The notes under the pieces are model-generated. The model was given only the letters and a program-made list of their open reading frames with translations, was not told the origin of the DNA and ran no database searches. This document shows positions 53,745 to 62,562 of a DNA stretch of 64,000 nt, in pieces; position 1 is the first letter of the stretch, and each line of letters begins with the position of its first letter. The position numbers and the translations under genes were made by a program. Source of the stretch: Phragmitibacter flavus (lineage in GTDB: Bacteria > Verrucomicrobiota > Verrucomicrobiia > Verrucomicrobiales > Verrucomicrobiaceae); assembly GCF_005780165.1 (NCBI RefSeq), contig NZ_VAUV01000010.1, positions 181,610-245,609 of the forward strand, given 5' to 3'.

Positions 53745-56438
53745 CTACGCATTCGCCCGCAAAATCTGCGCGAGCACATACGGAAGAATCCCGCCAGCAC
53801 GGTAATAATCAATCTCCACTGGCGTGTCGATGCGCACCACCACCGGCACATCAAACGACTCGCCATCCGCCTTCGTCACGCGCAGTGTCGCTTCGCTCTG
53901 AGGTTTCATCGCGGTATGCACACCCAACAAATCGAAGGTCGCGTCGTCGAGGTCCTTCACCTTGTCGTAATCTTCCTTGTTCTTGAAGTTGCAAGGCAAG
54001 ACACCCATTCCAACCAGGTTGGAACGGTGGATCCGCTCAAAGGATTTGGTGATCACCGCCTTCACGCCTTGCAGGCTGGTGCCTTTGGCGGCCCAGTCAC
54101 GACTGCTGCCCATCCCGTAGTCTTCACCGGCAAGGATGATGCTTGGCACCCCACGCTCCTTGTAGGCCATGGCCGCATCGTAAATGCTGGTCTTGGTCGC
54201 CTCAGGTTGTAGCAAGGTGTTGCCGCCTTCCTCTCCTCCGAGCATCAAGTTTTTGATGCGCACGTTGGCAAAGGTGCCGCGGATCATCACGCGGTCATTA
54301 CCGCGACGTGAACCATAGCTGTTGAAGTCAGAAACCGGCACGCCGTTCTCAAGCAGATACTTGCCTGCAGGGCTGTCTTTCTTGATCGCACCCGCAGGTG
54401 AAATGTGATCGGTCGTCACCGAATCTCCAAAGATCCCCAACGCACGAGCGCCGTGAATTTCGTTGATCTCGGCCGGATCCATCGAGAAGTTTTCAAAGAA
54501 CGGAGGCTCTTGAATGTAGGTCGATTTGCGATCCCATTCATACACGGCACCGATGCTGCCAGGAATCTCATTCCACTTCGGATTTTGCTCCGCAAAGTCG
54601 GTGTAAAGACGCTGGAAAACTTCTGGCGAAAGCGCACTCGCCATCGCGTCGCCAATCTCCTGACTCGTCGGCCAGATGTCCGCCAGCATCACTGGCTGAC
54701 CTTCGGTATCCGTGCCCAGTGGTTCGGTGGAAAGATCGATATCCACCGTGCCTGCGATCGCATAAGCGACCACCAAAGGAGGCGACATCAGGAAGTTGGC
54801 CTTGATGCTCTGGTGCACGCGGGCTTCGAAGTTACGGTTGCCGGACAACACGCTGGCCGCCACCACGTCTTCGCTCTTCACCACGTTTTCAATACCGGCA
54901 TCAAGCGGACCGGAGTTACCGATACAGGTCGTGCAACCATAACCCACTGTCTGGAATCCGAGCTTGTCGAGCTCCACCTGCAAATTGGTTTTGTCGAGGT
55001 AATCCGTCACCACGCGCGATCCAGGTCCAAGCGAAGTCTTCACCGCCGGCTTCACCGTCAAACCTTTCGCATTCGCCTTCTGCGCCAGCAAACCAGCCGC
55101 CAGCATCACGCTTGGGTTGCTGGTGTTGGTGCAACTGGTGATGGCCGCGATCAGCACCGATCCATGACGAATCGTGTCCTTGATCCCATCCTTGCTGTCC
55201 ACCACCACTTCATAGCTGCCGTTCAACGATGGTTTACCAAAACCACCTGGCGTCGGCGCCACCAACAGTGACTCAAATTTCTGCTTCAACGCATCCACAT
55301 CAATGCGGTCCTGCGGACGTTTTGGACCTGCCACGCCAGGCTTCACCGAAGACAGATCAAGCTCCACCACCTGCGTGTATTCGATCTCGTCACCTTCCTG
55401 AATCCCCCAAAGCCCCTGCGCCTTGTAATAATTCTCCACCGTCTTGCAAAGCTCTTCGCTGCGACCGGTGCCAACGAGGTAACCAATGGTCGCCTCATCA
55501 ATGCCGAAGAAGCCCATCGTTGCCCCATACTCAGGCGCCATGTTCGCCAACGTCGCACGATCCGGAACGCTCAAAGCACGGGCACCAGGACCAAAAAATT
55601 CCACGAACTTGCCGACCACCTTCGTCTGACGCAGCACTTCCGTCACGCGCAGCACCAAGTCGGTCGCGGTCACGCCGGGCTGCAATTCGCCGATCAAGCG
55701 CATGCCCACCACTTCAGGCACCAGGAACGTCACCGGCTGCCCGAGCATGCCTGCTTCCGCTTCGATACCACCGACCCCCCAGCCAACCACGCCAAGACCG
55801 TTGATCATCGTGGTGTGCGAATCGGTTCCCACCAGCGAATCCGGATAAAATACCCCCTCCTTCTCCAACACCCCTTTGGCGAGATACTCAAGGTTCACCT
55901 GGTGAACAATGCCGATACCCGGAGGCACCACTTTGAACGTCTCAAACGCCTGCGTGCCCCATTTCAAAAACTGGTAACGCTCGCGGTTGCGGTAAAACTC
56001 CAGATCCAGGTTCTTCTCAAACGACATCGCCGTTCCCGCAAAATCCACCTGCACCGAGTGGTCAACCACCAGATCCACCGGCACCAGCGGCTCGATCATC
56101 TGCGGATTTTTGCCCATCTTGTCCACCGCCGAACGCATCGTCGCTAAGTCCACCAAGAGCGGCACCCCGGTGAAATCCTGCAAAACAATCCGCGCAACGG
56201 TGAAAGGGATCTCGTAGTCACCAGGCGATTTCGCATTCCAGTTCGCCAGGTTCGCCACATCGGCCACCGTCACTTTTTTGCCGTCAAGATTGCGCAACAG
56301 CGACTCCAAAACGATGCGGATGGAAATCGGCAGACGGTCAATCTTCGAGAAACCGTGATTAGCGAGTGCCGGGAGCGAGTAAAATTTACCTTCGGAGCCG
56401 GTGCCAGTAGTGAACGTGCTGAGTGTATCGATGGACAT
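53745..56438 (-). CDS. acnA: Aconitate hydratase A
   Basis: 897 residues from ATG 56438; an ATG at 56495 would add 19 residues unlike the family. The [4Fe-4S] ligands are Cys436 ([11 protein letters not shown]), Cys502 and Cys505 ([14 protein letters not shown]). AcnA-type start ([32 protein letters not shown]), substrate segment [23 protein letters not shown], and C-terminal swivel domain [18 protein letters not shown] are present. It isomerises citrate to isocitrate in the TCA cycle and can bind RNA as an apo-protein in relatives. Single gene with its own terminator. Confidence 0.96.
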   Translation of the reverse strand: MSIDTLSTFTTGTGSEGKFYSLPALANHGFSKIDRLPISIRIVLESLLRNLDGKKVTVADVANLANWNAKSPGDYEIPFTVARIVLQDFTGVPLLVDLATMRSAVDKMGKNPQMIEPLVPVDLVVDHSVQVDFAGTAMSFEKNLDLEFYRNRERYQFLKWGTQAFETFKVVPPGIGIVHQVNLEYLAKGVLEKEGVFYPDSLVGTDSHTTMINGLGVVGWGVGGIEAEAGMLGQPVTFLVPEVVGMRLIGELQPGVTATDLVLRVTEVLRQTKVVGKFVEFFGPGARALSVPDRATLANMAPEYGATMGFFGIDEATIGYLVGTGRSEELCKTVENYYKAQGLWGIQEGDEIEYTQVVELDLSSVKPGVAGPKRPQDRIDVDALKQKFESLLVAPTPGGFGKPSLNGSYEVVVDSKDGIKDTIRHGSVLIAAITSCTNTSNPSVMLAAGLLAQKANAKGLTVKPAVKTSLGPGSRVVTDYLDKTNLQVELDKLGFQTVGYGCTTCIGNSGPLDAGIENVVKSEDVVAASVLSGNRNFEARVHQSIKANFLMSPPLVVAYAIAGTVDIDLSTEPLGTDTEGQPVMLADIWPTSQEIGDAMASALSPEVFQRLYTDFAEQNPKWNEIPGSIGAVYEWDRKSTYIQEPPFFENFSMDPAEINEIHGARALGIFGDSVTTDHISPAGAIKKDSPAGKYLLENGVPVSDFNSYGSRRGNDRVMIRGTFANVRIKNLMLGGEEGGNTLLQPEATKTSIYDAAMAYKERGVPSIILAGEDYGMGSSRDWAAKGTSLQGVKAVITKSFERIHRSNLVGMGVLPCNFKNKEDYDKVKDLDDATFDLLGVHTAMKPQSEATLRVTKADGESFDVPVVVRIDTPVEIDYYRAGGILPYVLAQILRANA

Positions 56439-56553
56439 GTGAGGTGAGAGATGAGCCTTGCCAATCGTAGCGAAGGATGTGCCAACGGCAAGCATCTTCC
56501 ATGCGGGAAAACAAGTAGGGGGCTCGTCCCGGGCATTTCATCCCCACTTTAGC

Positions 56554-56587
56554 AAAAAAACCGACCACCTCTAGGGATGGCCGGTTT
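56554..56587 (-). terminator. Rho-independent terminator of the sigma-protease operon
   Basis: On the minus strand, arms AACCGGCCATCCC and GGTGGTCGGTT pair with two G-T wobbles, and seven T follow. It lies 27 bp past the YugP-like gene stop and before acnA. Confidence 0.8.
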
Positions 56588-56613
56588 CGACATGCATTCT
56601 CAAATCAATTCAC

Positions 56614-57309
56614 TCACTCCTCATCATTCCGACCGAAAAACAGTGGTAACAGGTAGTAAAGCAAATAGCCCAACGACGTGATAAACGCCGCCACGTAAGT
56701 GAACGCCGCCGCATCCAACACCTTCTTCACCGCGCCCATCTGATCGGGCGTTGCCACATGACCCATGTTGCCAAGAATCACTTTCGCACGCGAAGAAGCG
56801 TCAAATTCCACCGGCAACGTCACCAGGTTAAACAACATGATGATGCCCCACGCGACCGCCATAATCAGCGCTCCCGTGTATGGCGAAATGATATTGGTAA
56901 AAATACCAATCAAAGGCAGCCACATCACCACCTGGTTCGCATAAGTCGTCGCCCCCACCGCCGCCATCCGCCACTGCAACGGCGCATACGCCTGCTTGTG
57001 CTGGATCGCGTGTCCGCATTCGTGAGCCGCCACTCCAAGCGCCGAGCAGGACGTGCCATAATAATTGGCCGTCGAAAGCACCAGCCGCTTGTTCATCGGA
57101 TCGTAATGATCCCCCAACATCTCGTCATGTGCAAGGATCTCCACATCGTGGATGCCAGCCTGATCGAGAATCTGAGCCGCCACTTGGGCACCGGTTTCGC
57201 CCGACGCCGCCGGGATCTCGCTGTATTTGAGATAGGTCGACTTCACCCGGCTGGATGCCCACAAGGACAAAAGCATGGTGCCGCCAAATAAAAGAAGAAT
57301 CAGTATCAT
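56614..57309 (-). CDS. Membrane zinc metallopeptidase (YugP-type)
   Basis: 231 residues from ATG 57309. N-terminal membrane helix (LILLLFGGTMLLSLWA), zinc site HECGH in LGVAAHECGHAIQHKQAY, then several more helices (VVMWLPLIGIFTNII, ALIMAVAWGIIMLFNLVTLPVEFDASSRAK). It matches the YugP family of Zn-dependent membrane proteases, whose substrates are unknown. Its ATG overlaps the sigma-factor stop by 4 bp (ATGA), so the two products are made in fixed proportion. Followed by a terminator. Confidence 0.9.
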   Translation of the reverse strand: MILILLLFGGTMLLSLWASSRVKSTYLKYSEIPAASGETGAQVAAQILDQAGIHDVEILAHDEMLGDHYDPMNKRLVLSTANYYGTSCSALGVAAHECGHAIQHKQAYAPLQWRMAAVGATTYANQVVMWLPLIGIFTNIISPYTGALIMAVAWGIIMLFNLVTLPVEFDASSRAKVILGNMGHVATPDQMGAVKKVLDAAAFTYVAAFITSLGYLLYYLLPLFFGRNDEE

Positions 57310-58277
57310 AGTGTAGTCATTAGGGTTTCCACCCAAGGTATTAGCATGGAGTTTTTAAGTGACAGCGATTCGGGGGATTTTTTTGATTTTTTTATTTCCT
57401 TCAATCGCTGCTCTGTCTTGATACGCCGCGCATCAACCATCCGACGCGGAATCCCGCCCATCTTCGTCAACGACTCCCGAAGCTTGCCAATCGCGCGCTC
57501 GCCCACTTTGCGCACCCACTCCCGATTCCGACCCAATTGCGGTGCCATTTCACGATACGACGACGGCTCGTCATCTCCCAAACCGAATTTCAGCGACAAC
57601 ACCTGCAACTCGTGATCGTCCAGTTCATCCAGGCATGCATAAATTTCCTCATCCAACTCCTCGCGCGACAAACGTTCCACCGGCAGCACATCCCTCTCAT
57701 CCATGAGATACATGGACTGCGCCGAATCATCCAGGTCATCGATCGAATCCACCATCGTCCGATCCTGCGAGATCGCCGCCACATCCTCCTCACCCATGCC
57801 CAGCCGTTCCGCCAGATCCTGCAAGGTCGCATCCCGGCCGAGCTCTGCCGTCAAATCCGCATGCAACCGGTCCAATTTGCGCAGCCGCTGAGACCGCCAG
57901 ATCGGAATCCGCACCACTTTCGCCTGCGCCGTAATGGCACGATGGATACGCTGCCTGATCCAAACTGACGCATAGGTCTCAAACGCCACCCCATGCTTCA
58001 AATCATACAACTCCACCGCACGCAACAATCCCAAATTCCCCTCGGAGATCATGTCCGCCAGCGCCAATCCATAACCCGTATATAGAAACGCAATCCGCAC
58101 CACCAACCGCAAATGCGCCAGCACCAACTGCTCCCGCGCCTCCATGTCCCCTTCGCGCGCCCTGAGCAGCAACGAATGCACTTCTTCCGCTCCCAAAACT
58201 GGAAGCTTCGCCAGATCACGCTGGTAGCGCTCAATGTCTTCACGGTGTCGAGGGAAATGGAAATGCGGGTGTTTCAT
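57306..58277 (-). CDS. Sigma-70 family RNA polymerase sigma factor (group 2/3 type)
   Basis: 323 residues. No region 1.1. Region 2: REQLVLAHLRLVVRIAF, then LADMISEGNLGLLRAVELYDLKHGVAFETYASVWIRQRIHRAI (core-binding and -10 recognition). Region 3 follows (DLAERLGMGEEDVAAI), and region 4.2 includes LSLKFGLGDDEPSSYREMAPQLGRNREWVRKVGERAIGKLR. A basic C-terminal tail of about 50 residues is extra. It resembles RpoS/RpoD-like alternative factors more than the housekeeping one. The gene heads an operon with the membrane protease and diverges from the ABC operon, with palindromes in between. Confidence 0.88.
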   Translation of the reverse strand: MKHPHFHFPRHREDIERYQRDLAKLPVLGAEEVHSLLLRAREGDMEAREQLVLAHLRLVVRIAFLYTGYGLALADMISEGNLGLLRAVELYDLKHGVAFETYASVWIRQRIHRAITAQAKVVRIPIWRSQRLRKLDRLHADLTAELGRDATLQDLAERLGMGEEDVAAISQDRTMVDSIDDLDDSAQSMYLMDERDVLPVERLSREELDEEIYACLDELDDHELQVLSLKFGLGDDEPSSYREMAPQLGRNREWVRKVGERAIGKLRESLTKMGGIPRRMVDARRIKTEQRLKEIKKSKKSPESLSLKNSMLIPWVETLMTTL

Positions 58278-58300
58278 CTTTTGGGCTTGTTCAATGACAG

Positions 58301-58321
58301 CCGAACATTTGATACGTTCGG
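58301..58321. promoter_or_regulatory. Inverted repeat upstream of the sigma-factor gene
   Basis: Perfect CCGAAC-N9-GTTCGG, 24 bp before the sigma ATG, in the sigma gene leader. It could be an operator or an RNA hairpin. No known regulator site is matched with certainty. Confidence 0.4.
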
Positions 58322-58368
58322 AATCGATAAGCAGAGCTAGCCAGATGCCAATTGCACCAGTGATGCCT

Positions 58369-58401
58369 AAATCACATATTTGCTATATCGAAATGTGATT
58401 T
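58369..58401. promoter_or_regulatory. Inverted repeat upstream of the ABC-antiporter-halogenase run
   Basis: Perfect 9-bp arms AAATCACAT and ATGTGATTT with a 15-bp spacer, ending 37 bp before the binding-protein ATG. A possible -35 (TTGCAC, 58352) and -10 (CATATT, 58375) overlap the left arm, so an operator is plausible. Confidence 0.45.
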
Positions 58402-58438
58402 CCGTTATCAACACGATCGTTCTATTCTGGAATTCTGC

Positions 58439-59497
58439 ATGTCGCTAAAACGCACCCTCATTCTCTTTGGTCTCTTCTGGCTCATCCTCATCACGGTGTT
58501 GCACGGCACCCTCAACCTCGATTGGCGCAAAAAAATCACGGCGTTCAGCCGCGGTGAAAAGACTGCCGAAAAATACAAGATCGGGTTTCTCCCCGTCACC
58601 TGCCACCTGACTTGTCCCGTCACCGACTTCATCAACAAGGAAACCTCCGGCGAAGGCATTTATGAACCTCTCCGTTTCAGCGGCTGGCCAGAACTCAAAG
58701 AAGCCTTCCTCTCCGGCGACACCCCCGCCACCTTCATCCTCGCCCCCATGGCCATCGCCCTTCGCGAGCAGGGGGTCCCCCTCAAAATTGTCTACCTCGG
58801 CCATCGCGACGGCACCGCCCTCATGGTCCACAAAGATTCCAAAATTTTCCGCATTGAAGACCTTCGAGGCAAACGCGTCGCGGTTCCCAACCGCTACTCC
58901 AATCAACGCCTGCTCATCTTCCGCGCCCTGCGCAATGCCGGCATGACCATCAAGGACATCGAACTCATCGAAATGCCGCCACCCGACATGCCTGCGGCCC
59001 TTTACGCCAAAGCCGTCGACGCCGTCACCAGCGGCGAACCCTTCATGGGCCAAACCGAGCTCGATGGCTACGGTCGCGTCCTCTACCTCACCAAAGACAT
59101 CTGGCCCAACTTCATCTCCTGTGTGCTTGCCGTGCACGAAGACATGATCAAAAACGACCGCGCCGCCGTCCAGCAACTCGTCGATGGCATCGCAAAAAGC
59201 GGCAAATGGCTCGACTCTGACATGGAAAACCGCATGGACGCCGCCCAGTTCGTCTCCAAAAACTACTACAATCAAGACCCACGCCTCCTCGAGTTCGTGC
59301 TCAGCAAACCACCGGATCGCGTCAAATACACCAACCTCTCGGTGCGCAAACCCGACTTCGAAGAAATCGTCGACCTCGGCATTGAGTCCGGCATCCTCAC
59401 CGGCAAGGCCACCTTCGAAGACTACACTGACACCTCCTTCGTCCCCGACGAATCCTCCATCAAACCCCACGCCTGGGAAGGCCTCACCAATAAATAA
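58439..59497 (+). CDS. NMT1/NrtA-type ABC substrate-binding protein, membrane-anchored
   Basis: 352 residues. A single N-terminal membrane helix (LILFGLFWLILITVLHGTL) is followed by charged sequence without a signal-peptidase site, so it appears tethered by the helix. The body is the nitrate/sulfonate/taurine/thiamine-precursor binding fold: YKIGFLPVTCHLTCPVTDFI, ATFILAPMAIALREQGVPLKIVYLG, and IEDLRGKRVAVPNRYSNQRLLIFRAL. Ligand unknown. Permease and ATPase genes follow directly. Confidence 0.8.
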   Translation: MSLKRTLILFGLFWLILITVLHGTLNLDWRKKITAFSRGEKTAEKYKIGFLPVTCHLTCPVTDFINKETSGEGIYEPLRFSGWPELKEAFLSGDTPATFILAPMAIALREQGVPLKIVYLGHRDGTALMVHKDSKIFRIEDLRGKRVAVPNRYSNQRLLIFRALRNAGMTIKDIELIEMPPPDMPAALYAKAVDAVTSGEPFMGQTELDGYGRVLYLTKDIWPNFISCVLAVHEDMIKNDRAAVQQLVDGIAKSGKWLDSDMENRMDAAQFVSKNYYNQDPRLLEFVLSKPPDRVKYTNLSVRKPDFEEIVDLGIESGILTGKATFEDYTDTSFVPDESSIKPHAWEGLTNK

Positions 59498-59517
59498 TAA
59501 ACCCGCCTTTCCATCTC

Positions 59518-60336
59518 ATGTCCGCACCTCATCCCGGCTCCGAAATCACCCGCCCCGTCATGCTGCCCGTCGCCACGCAGCAAGCCCGTGCCTGGCTTCT
59601 TCCCACTGTCACCGCCGCCATCTTCATCGGCATCTGGGACCTTAGCGTCCGCCTCTCCGGCTCCGACCTCTTCCCCACCCCCTGGCAAGTCCTGCTCGGC
59701 ATCATCGAACTCGCCGAAAAAGGCCTCCTAATAAAATACATCGTCGCCTCCCTCTTCCGCGTCACGTGGGGATTCGGCCTCGCCGTCCTCGTCGGCGTCC
59801 CCCTCGGGCTCGCCCTCGGCTGGTTCAAGCCAGCCTTCCAGGCCATCAACCCGATGATTCAAATCTTCCGCCCCATCTCCCCCATCGCCTGGATTCCCGT
59901 CGCCATTCTCTGGTTCGGAGTCGACGACACCGCCCCCATCTTTCTCATCTTCCTCGCCAGCGTTTTCCCCATCACCGTCTCCGCCACCGCCGCGGTGAGA
60001 AACATGCAACTCGTCTACCTCCGCGCTGCGCAGAACTTCGGCCTCCAAGGCATGCCCCTTTTTAAACGCGTCATCCTTCCCGCAACCATGCCCCAAATCA
60101 TCACCGGCATCCGCATCGCCCTCGGCATTGCCTGGCTTGTCGTCGTTGCCGCCGAAATGATCGCTGTCAATTCAGGCCTCGGCTACCTCATCATCGACGC
60201 AAGAAACGCCGGCAAACGTTATGACCTCGTCGTCGCCGGCATGGTCCTCATCGGCATCATCGGCCTCGGCCTCGACCTCCTCGTCCGCCGCCTCGAACAA
60301 TTCGACGAAGTTAAATGGGGTGTCGGGCAGCGCTAA
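59518..60336 (+). CDS. ABC permease (SsuC/TauC/NrtB type)
   Basis: 272 residues with about six membrane helices. Family marks: FPTPWQVLLGIIEL near the start, FRPISPIAWIPVAILWFG, and the EAA coupling loop in AAQNFGLQGMPLFKRVILPATMPQIITGIRIALGIAW. It pairs with the binding protein 20 bp upstream and the ATPase 60 bp downstream. Substrate class is nitrate, sulfonate, taurine or pyrimidine-like. Confidence 0.88.
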   Translation: MSAPHPGSEITRPVMLPVATQQARAWLLPTVTAAIFIGIWDLSVRLSGSDLFPTPWQVLLGIIELAEKGLLIKYIVASLFRVTWGFGLAVLVGVPLGLALGWFKPAFQAINPMIQIFRPISPIAWIPVAILWFGVDDTAPIFLIFLASVFPITVSATAAVRNMQLVYLRAAQNFGLQGMPLFKRVILPATMPQIITGIRIALGIAWLVVVAAEMIAVNSGLGYLIIDARNAGKRYDLVVAGMVLIGIIGLGLDLLVRRLEQFDEVKWGVGQR

Positions 60337-60396
60337 AATCTCGTCATCGTCCTCCTACTCGAACTCGTCCTCGAATTTCCACGTTTCCCCTTCCCC

Positions 60397-61200
60397 ATGT
60401 CCGTCGGACTCCCCACCACCTCTACTTCCCCCGTCATCCAGGTCATCGACCTCTGGATGACCTTCCCCGGCAAGACCGCCGCCCAGCCCATCCACGTTCT
60501 CGAAGACGTCCACCTTCAAATCCGCGAAGGCGAATTCGTCTGCATCGTCGGCCCCAGCGGCTGCGGAAAATCCACCCTTCTCAACATCATCGGCGGTTTT
60601 CTCAAACAATCCCATGGCAGCGCCATCGTCGAAGGCAAACCCGTCAACGGACCCGACCCCGGCCGCATCTTCGTCTTCCAGGAAAACGGCGTCTTCCCCT
60701 GGCTCACCGTCGAAGACAACATCGGCTTCGGCCTCCTCAACCATCCCGAAGCCCACCGCCGCAAACAGGTTCAACACTACACCGACATGGTCGGCCTCAC
60801 CGGATTCGAAAAATCTTATCCCCGCGAACTCTCAGGCGGCATGCGCCAGCGTGTCGAAATCGCCCGCGCCCTCGCCGCCGAAGCCCGCGTCCTCTACATG
60901 GACGAACCCTTTGGTGCCCTCGATTTTCTCACCCGACTCAAAATGCGCGCCGACCTCGTCCGCATCTGGCAGGAGGAACGCAAAACCATCGTCTTCGTCA
61001 CCCACGACATCGAAGAAGCCGTTCAACTTGCCGACCGGGTGCTCGTTATGAGCCGCCGTCCCGCCACCGTCAAGGAAGAGATCATCGTCGACCTCCCCCG
61101 CCCCCGTGACCTCGACGACTCACGCTACCTCTCCACCCGCGACCGCATCTTCGAAGTGATGGGCATGGACATCAAAACAGGTGCCGAAACCAACGTTTAA
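60397..61200 (+). CDS. ABC ATPase (SsuB/TauB/NrtC type)
   Basis: 267 residues. Walker A GPSGCGKSTLLN, Q-loop FQENGVFPW, signature ELSGGMRQRVEIARALA, Walker B VLYMDEPFGALDF, and switch His in VTHDIEEA. C-terminal VIVDLPRPRD is typical of the sulfonate/taurine/nitrate group. It drives the transporter encoded just upstream; the antiporter gene follows after 23 bp. Confidence 0.92.
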   Translation: MSVGLPTTSTSPVIQVIDLWMTFPGKTAAQPIHVLEDVHLQIREGEFVCIVGPSGCGKSTLLNIIGGFLKQSHGSAIVEGKPVNGPDPGRIFVFQENGVFPWLTVEDNIGFGLLNHPEAHRRKQVQHYTDMVGLTGFEKSYPRELSGGMRQRVEIARALAAEARVLYMDEPFGALDFLTRLKMRADLVRIWQEERKTIVFVTHDIEEAVQLADRVLVMSRRPATVKEEIIVDLPRPRDLDDSRYLSTRDRIFEVMGMDIKTGAETNV

Positions 61201-61223
61201 ATCATCTCCCAGGTCAGTCTTCC

Positions 61224-62534
61224 ATGAACAACACCCACCTCGCCGTCCAGTTCTTCCTGCAAATCGCTGTCATCCTGCTTTTTTGTCGCATCGTCGGCAG
61301 CATCGCCGCCAAATTCGGCCAACCCCAAGTCGTTGCTGAAATGATCGCTGGCGTCCTTCTTGGCCCCTCCCTTTTTGGCCTCTTTTTCCCCGAAATGCAA
61401 AGTTGGATCTTCCCCTGGGACCCCACCCAAACCACCCGCGACACCCAAAGCTACCTCTTCCCTGCCTCCCAACTTGGACTCGCCCTTTACATGTTCATCG
61501 TCGGCATGGAATTCAGGGTCGATATCGTCCAAAAACACCTCAAAACCTCCATCGCCGTCTCGCTCGCCGGTATGGCCGCCCCCTTTGCCCTCGGGGCGGG
61601 ACTCGCTTGGATCTTCTTCCACCACACCAACCTCTTTCCGCCGCGCACTTCGTTGCTCGAAGCCGCCCTTTTCCTCGGCGCCTCCATGTGCATCACCGCC
61701 TTTCCCATGCTCGCCCGCATCATCCACTTCAAAGGACTTTCCGGCACCAGCATGGGCACCGTCGCCCTCGGAGCCGGTGCGCTTGACGACGCCACCGCCT
61801 GGTGCCTGCTCGCCCTCGTTCTTGCCAGCTTCGACAGCAACTGGACCCACGCCCTAGTCAATATCGGTGGCGGCGCAGGCTACGTCTTCGTCACCCTCAC
61901 CCTCATCCGACCCCGCCTCGCCAAAGCTCAAAATTGGCTCATCAAAGAGAAACAACTCACCGAAGCCGGACTCGTCATCGGCCTCGCCATGATGGCCCTC
62001 GGAGCCTGGTTCACCGACCTCATTGGCCTGCACGCTGTCTTCGGAGCTTTCGTCATGGGAGCCGCCATGCCCCGTGGCATCATGGTCGAGGGCCTGATCG
62101 CCCGCCTCCAACCCCTCACCGTCGCCCTGCTGCTGCCCCTCTTCTTCACGTTCTCCGGACTCAACACCAAAATCGGCCTACTCAACTCCTGGTATCTCTG
62201 GGGCATGTGCGCTGCCGTCCTCATCGCTGCCATCCTCGGCAAAGGCGTCGCCTGCTGGGGAGCCGCCCGCGCCTCCGGCATGTCCAACCGCGAAGCCCTC
62301 GGCATTGGGACCCTCATGAACGCCCGCGGTCTCATGGAACTCATCATCATCAACATTGGTCTCCAACGCGGCATCATCACCCCCGAACTCTTCGCGACCC
62401 TTGTCATCATGGCCGTCATCACCACCCTCATGGCCTCACCCATCTTCGACCGCCTCGTCGGTAAAGGGAAAGTCACCCTCGATCCACCCAACGCAAGCCC
62501 CCTTTCATCCACAAAACTCGAATCCATGCGCTAA
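61224..62534 (+). CDS. CPA2-family cation:proton antiporter
   Basis: 436 residues with about 12 hydrophobic helices. Family marks: VVAEMIAGVLLGPSLFG in the first helices, LGASMCITAFPMLARII, the paired acidic motif ALDDATAWCLLAL in the ion-binding region, and LMNARGLMELIIINIG. No C-terminal RCK (TrkA-N) domain, unlike KefB/KefC. It would exchange Na+ or K+ for H+ across the inner membrane. Located between the ABC ATPase (23 bp) and the flavoprotein (28 bp) on the same strand. Confidence 0.88.
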   Translation: MNNTHLAVQFFLQIAVILLFCRIVGSIAAKFGQPQVVAEMIAGVLLGPSLFGLFFPEMQSWIFPWDPTQTTRDTQSYLFPASQLGLALYMFIVGMEFRVDIVQKHLKTSIAVSLAGMAAPFALGAGLAWIFFHHTNLFPPRTSLLEAALFLGASMCITAFPMLARIIHFKGLSGTSMGTVALGAGALDDATAWCLLALVLASFDSNWTHALVNIGGGAGYVFVTLTLIRPRLAKAQNWLIKEKQLTEAGLVIGLAMMALGAWFTDLIGLHAVFGAFVMGAAMPRGIMVEGLIARLQPLTVALLLPLFFTFSGLNTKIGLLNSWYLWGMCAAVLIAAILGKGVACWGAARASGMSNREALGIGTLMNARGLMELIIINIGLQRGIITPELFATLVIMAVITTLMASPIFDRLVGKGKVTLDPPNASPLSSTKLESMR

Positions 62535-62562
62535 ACCCGCACGCAAAACTCGTAACCCTCTT

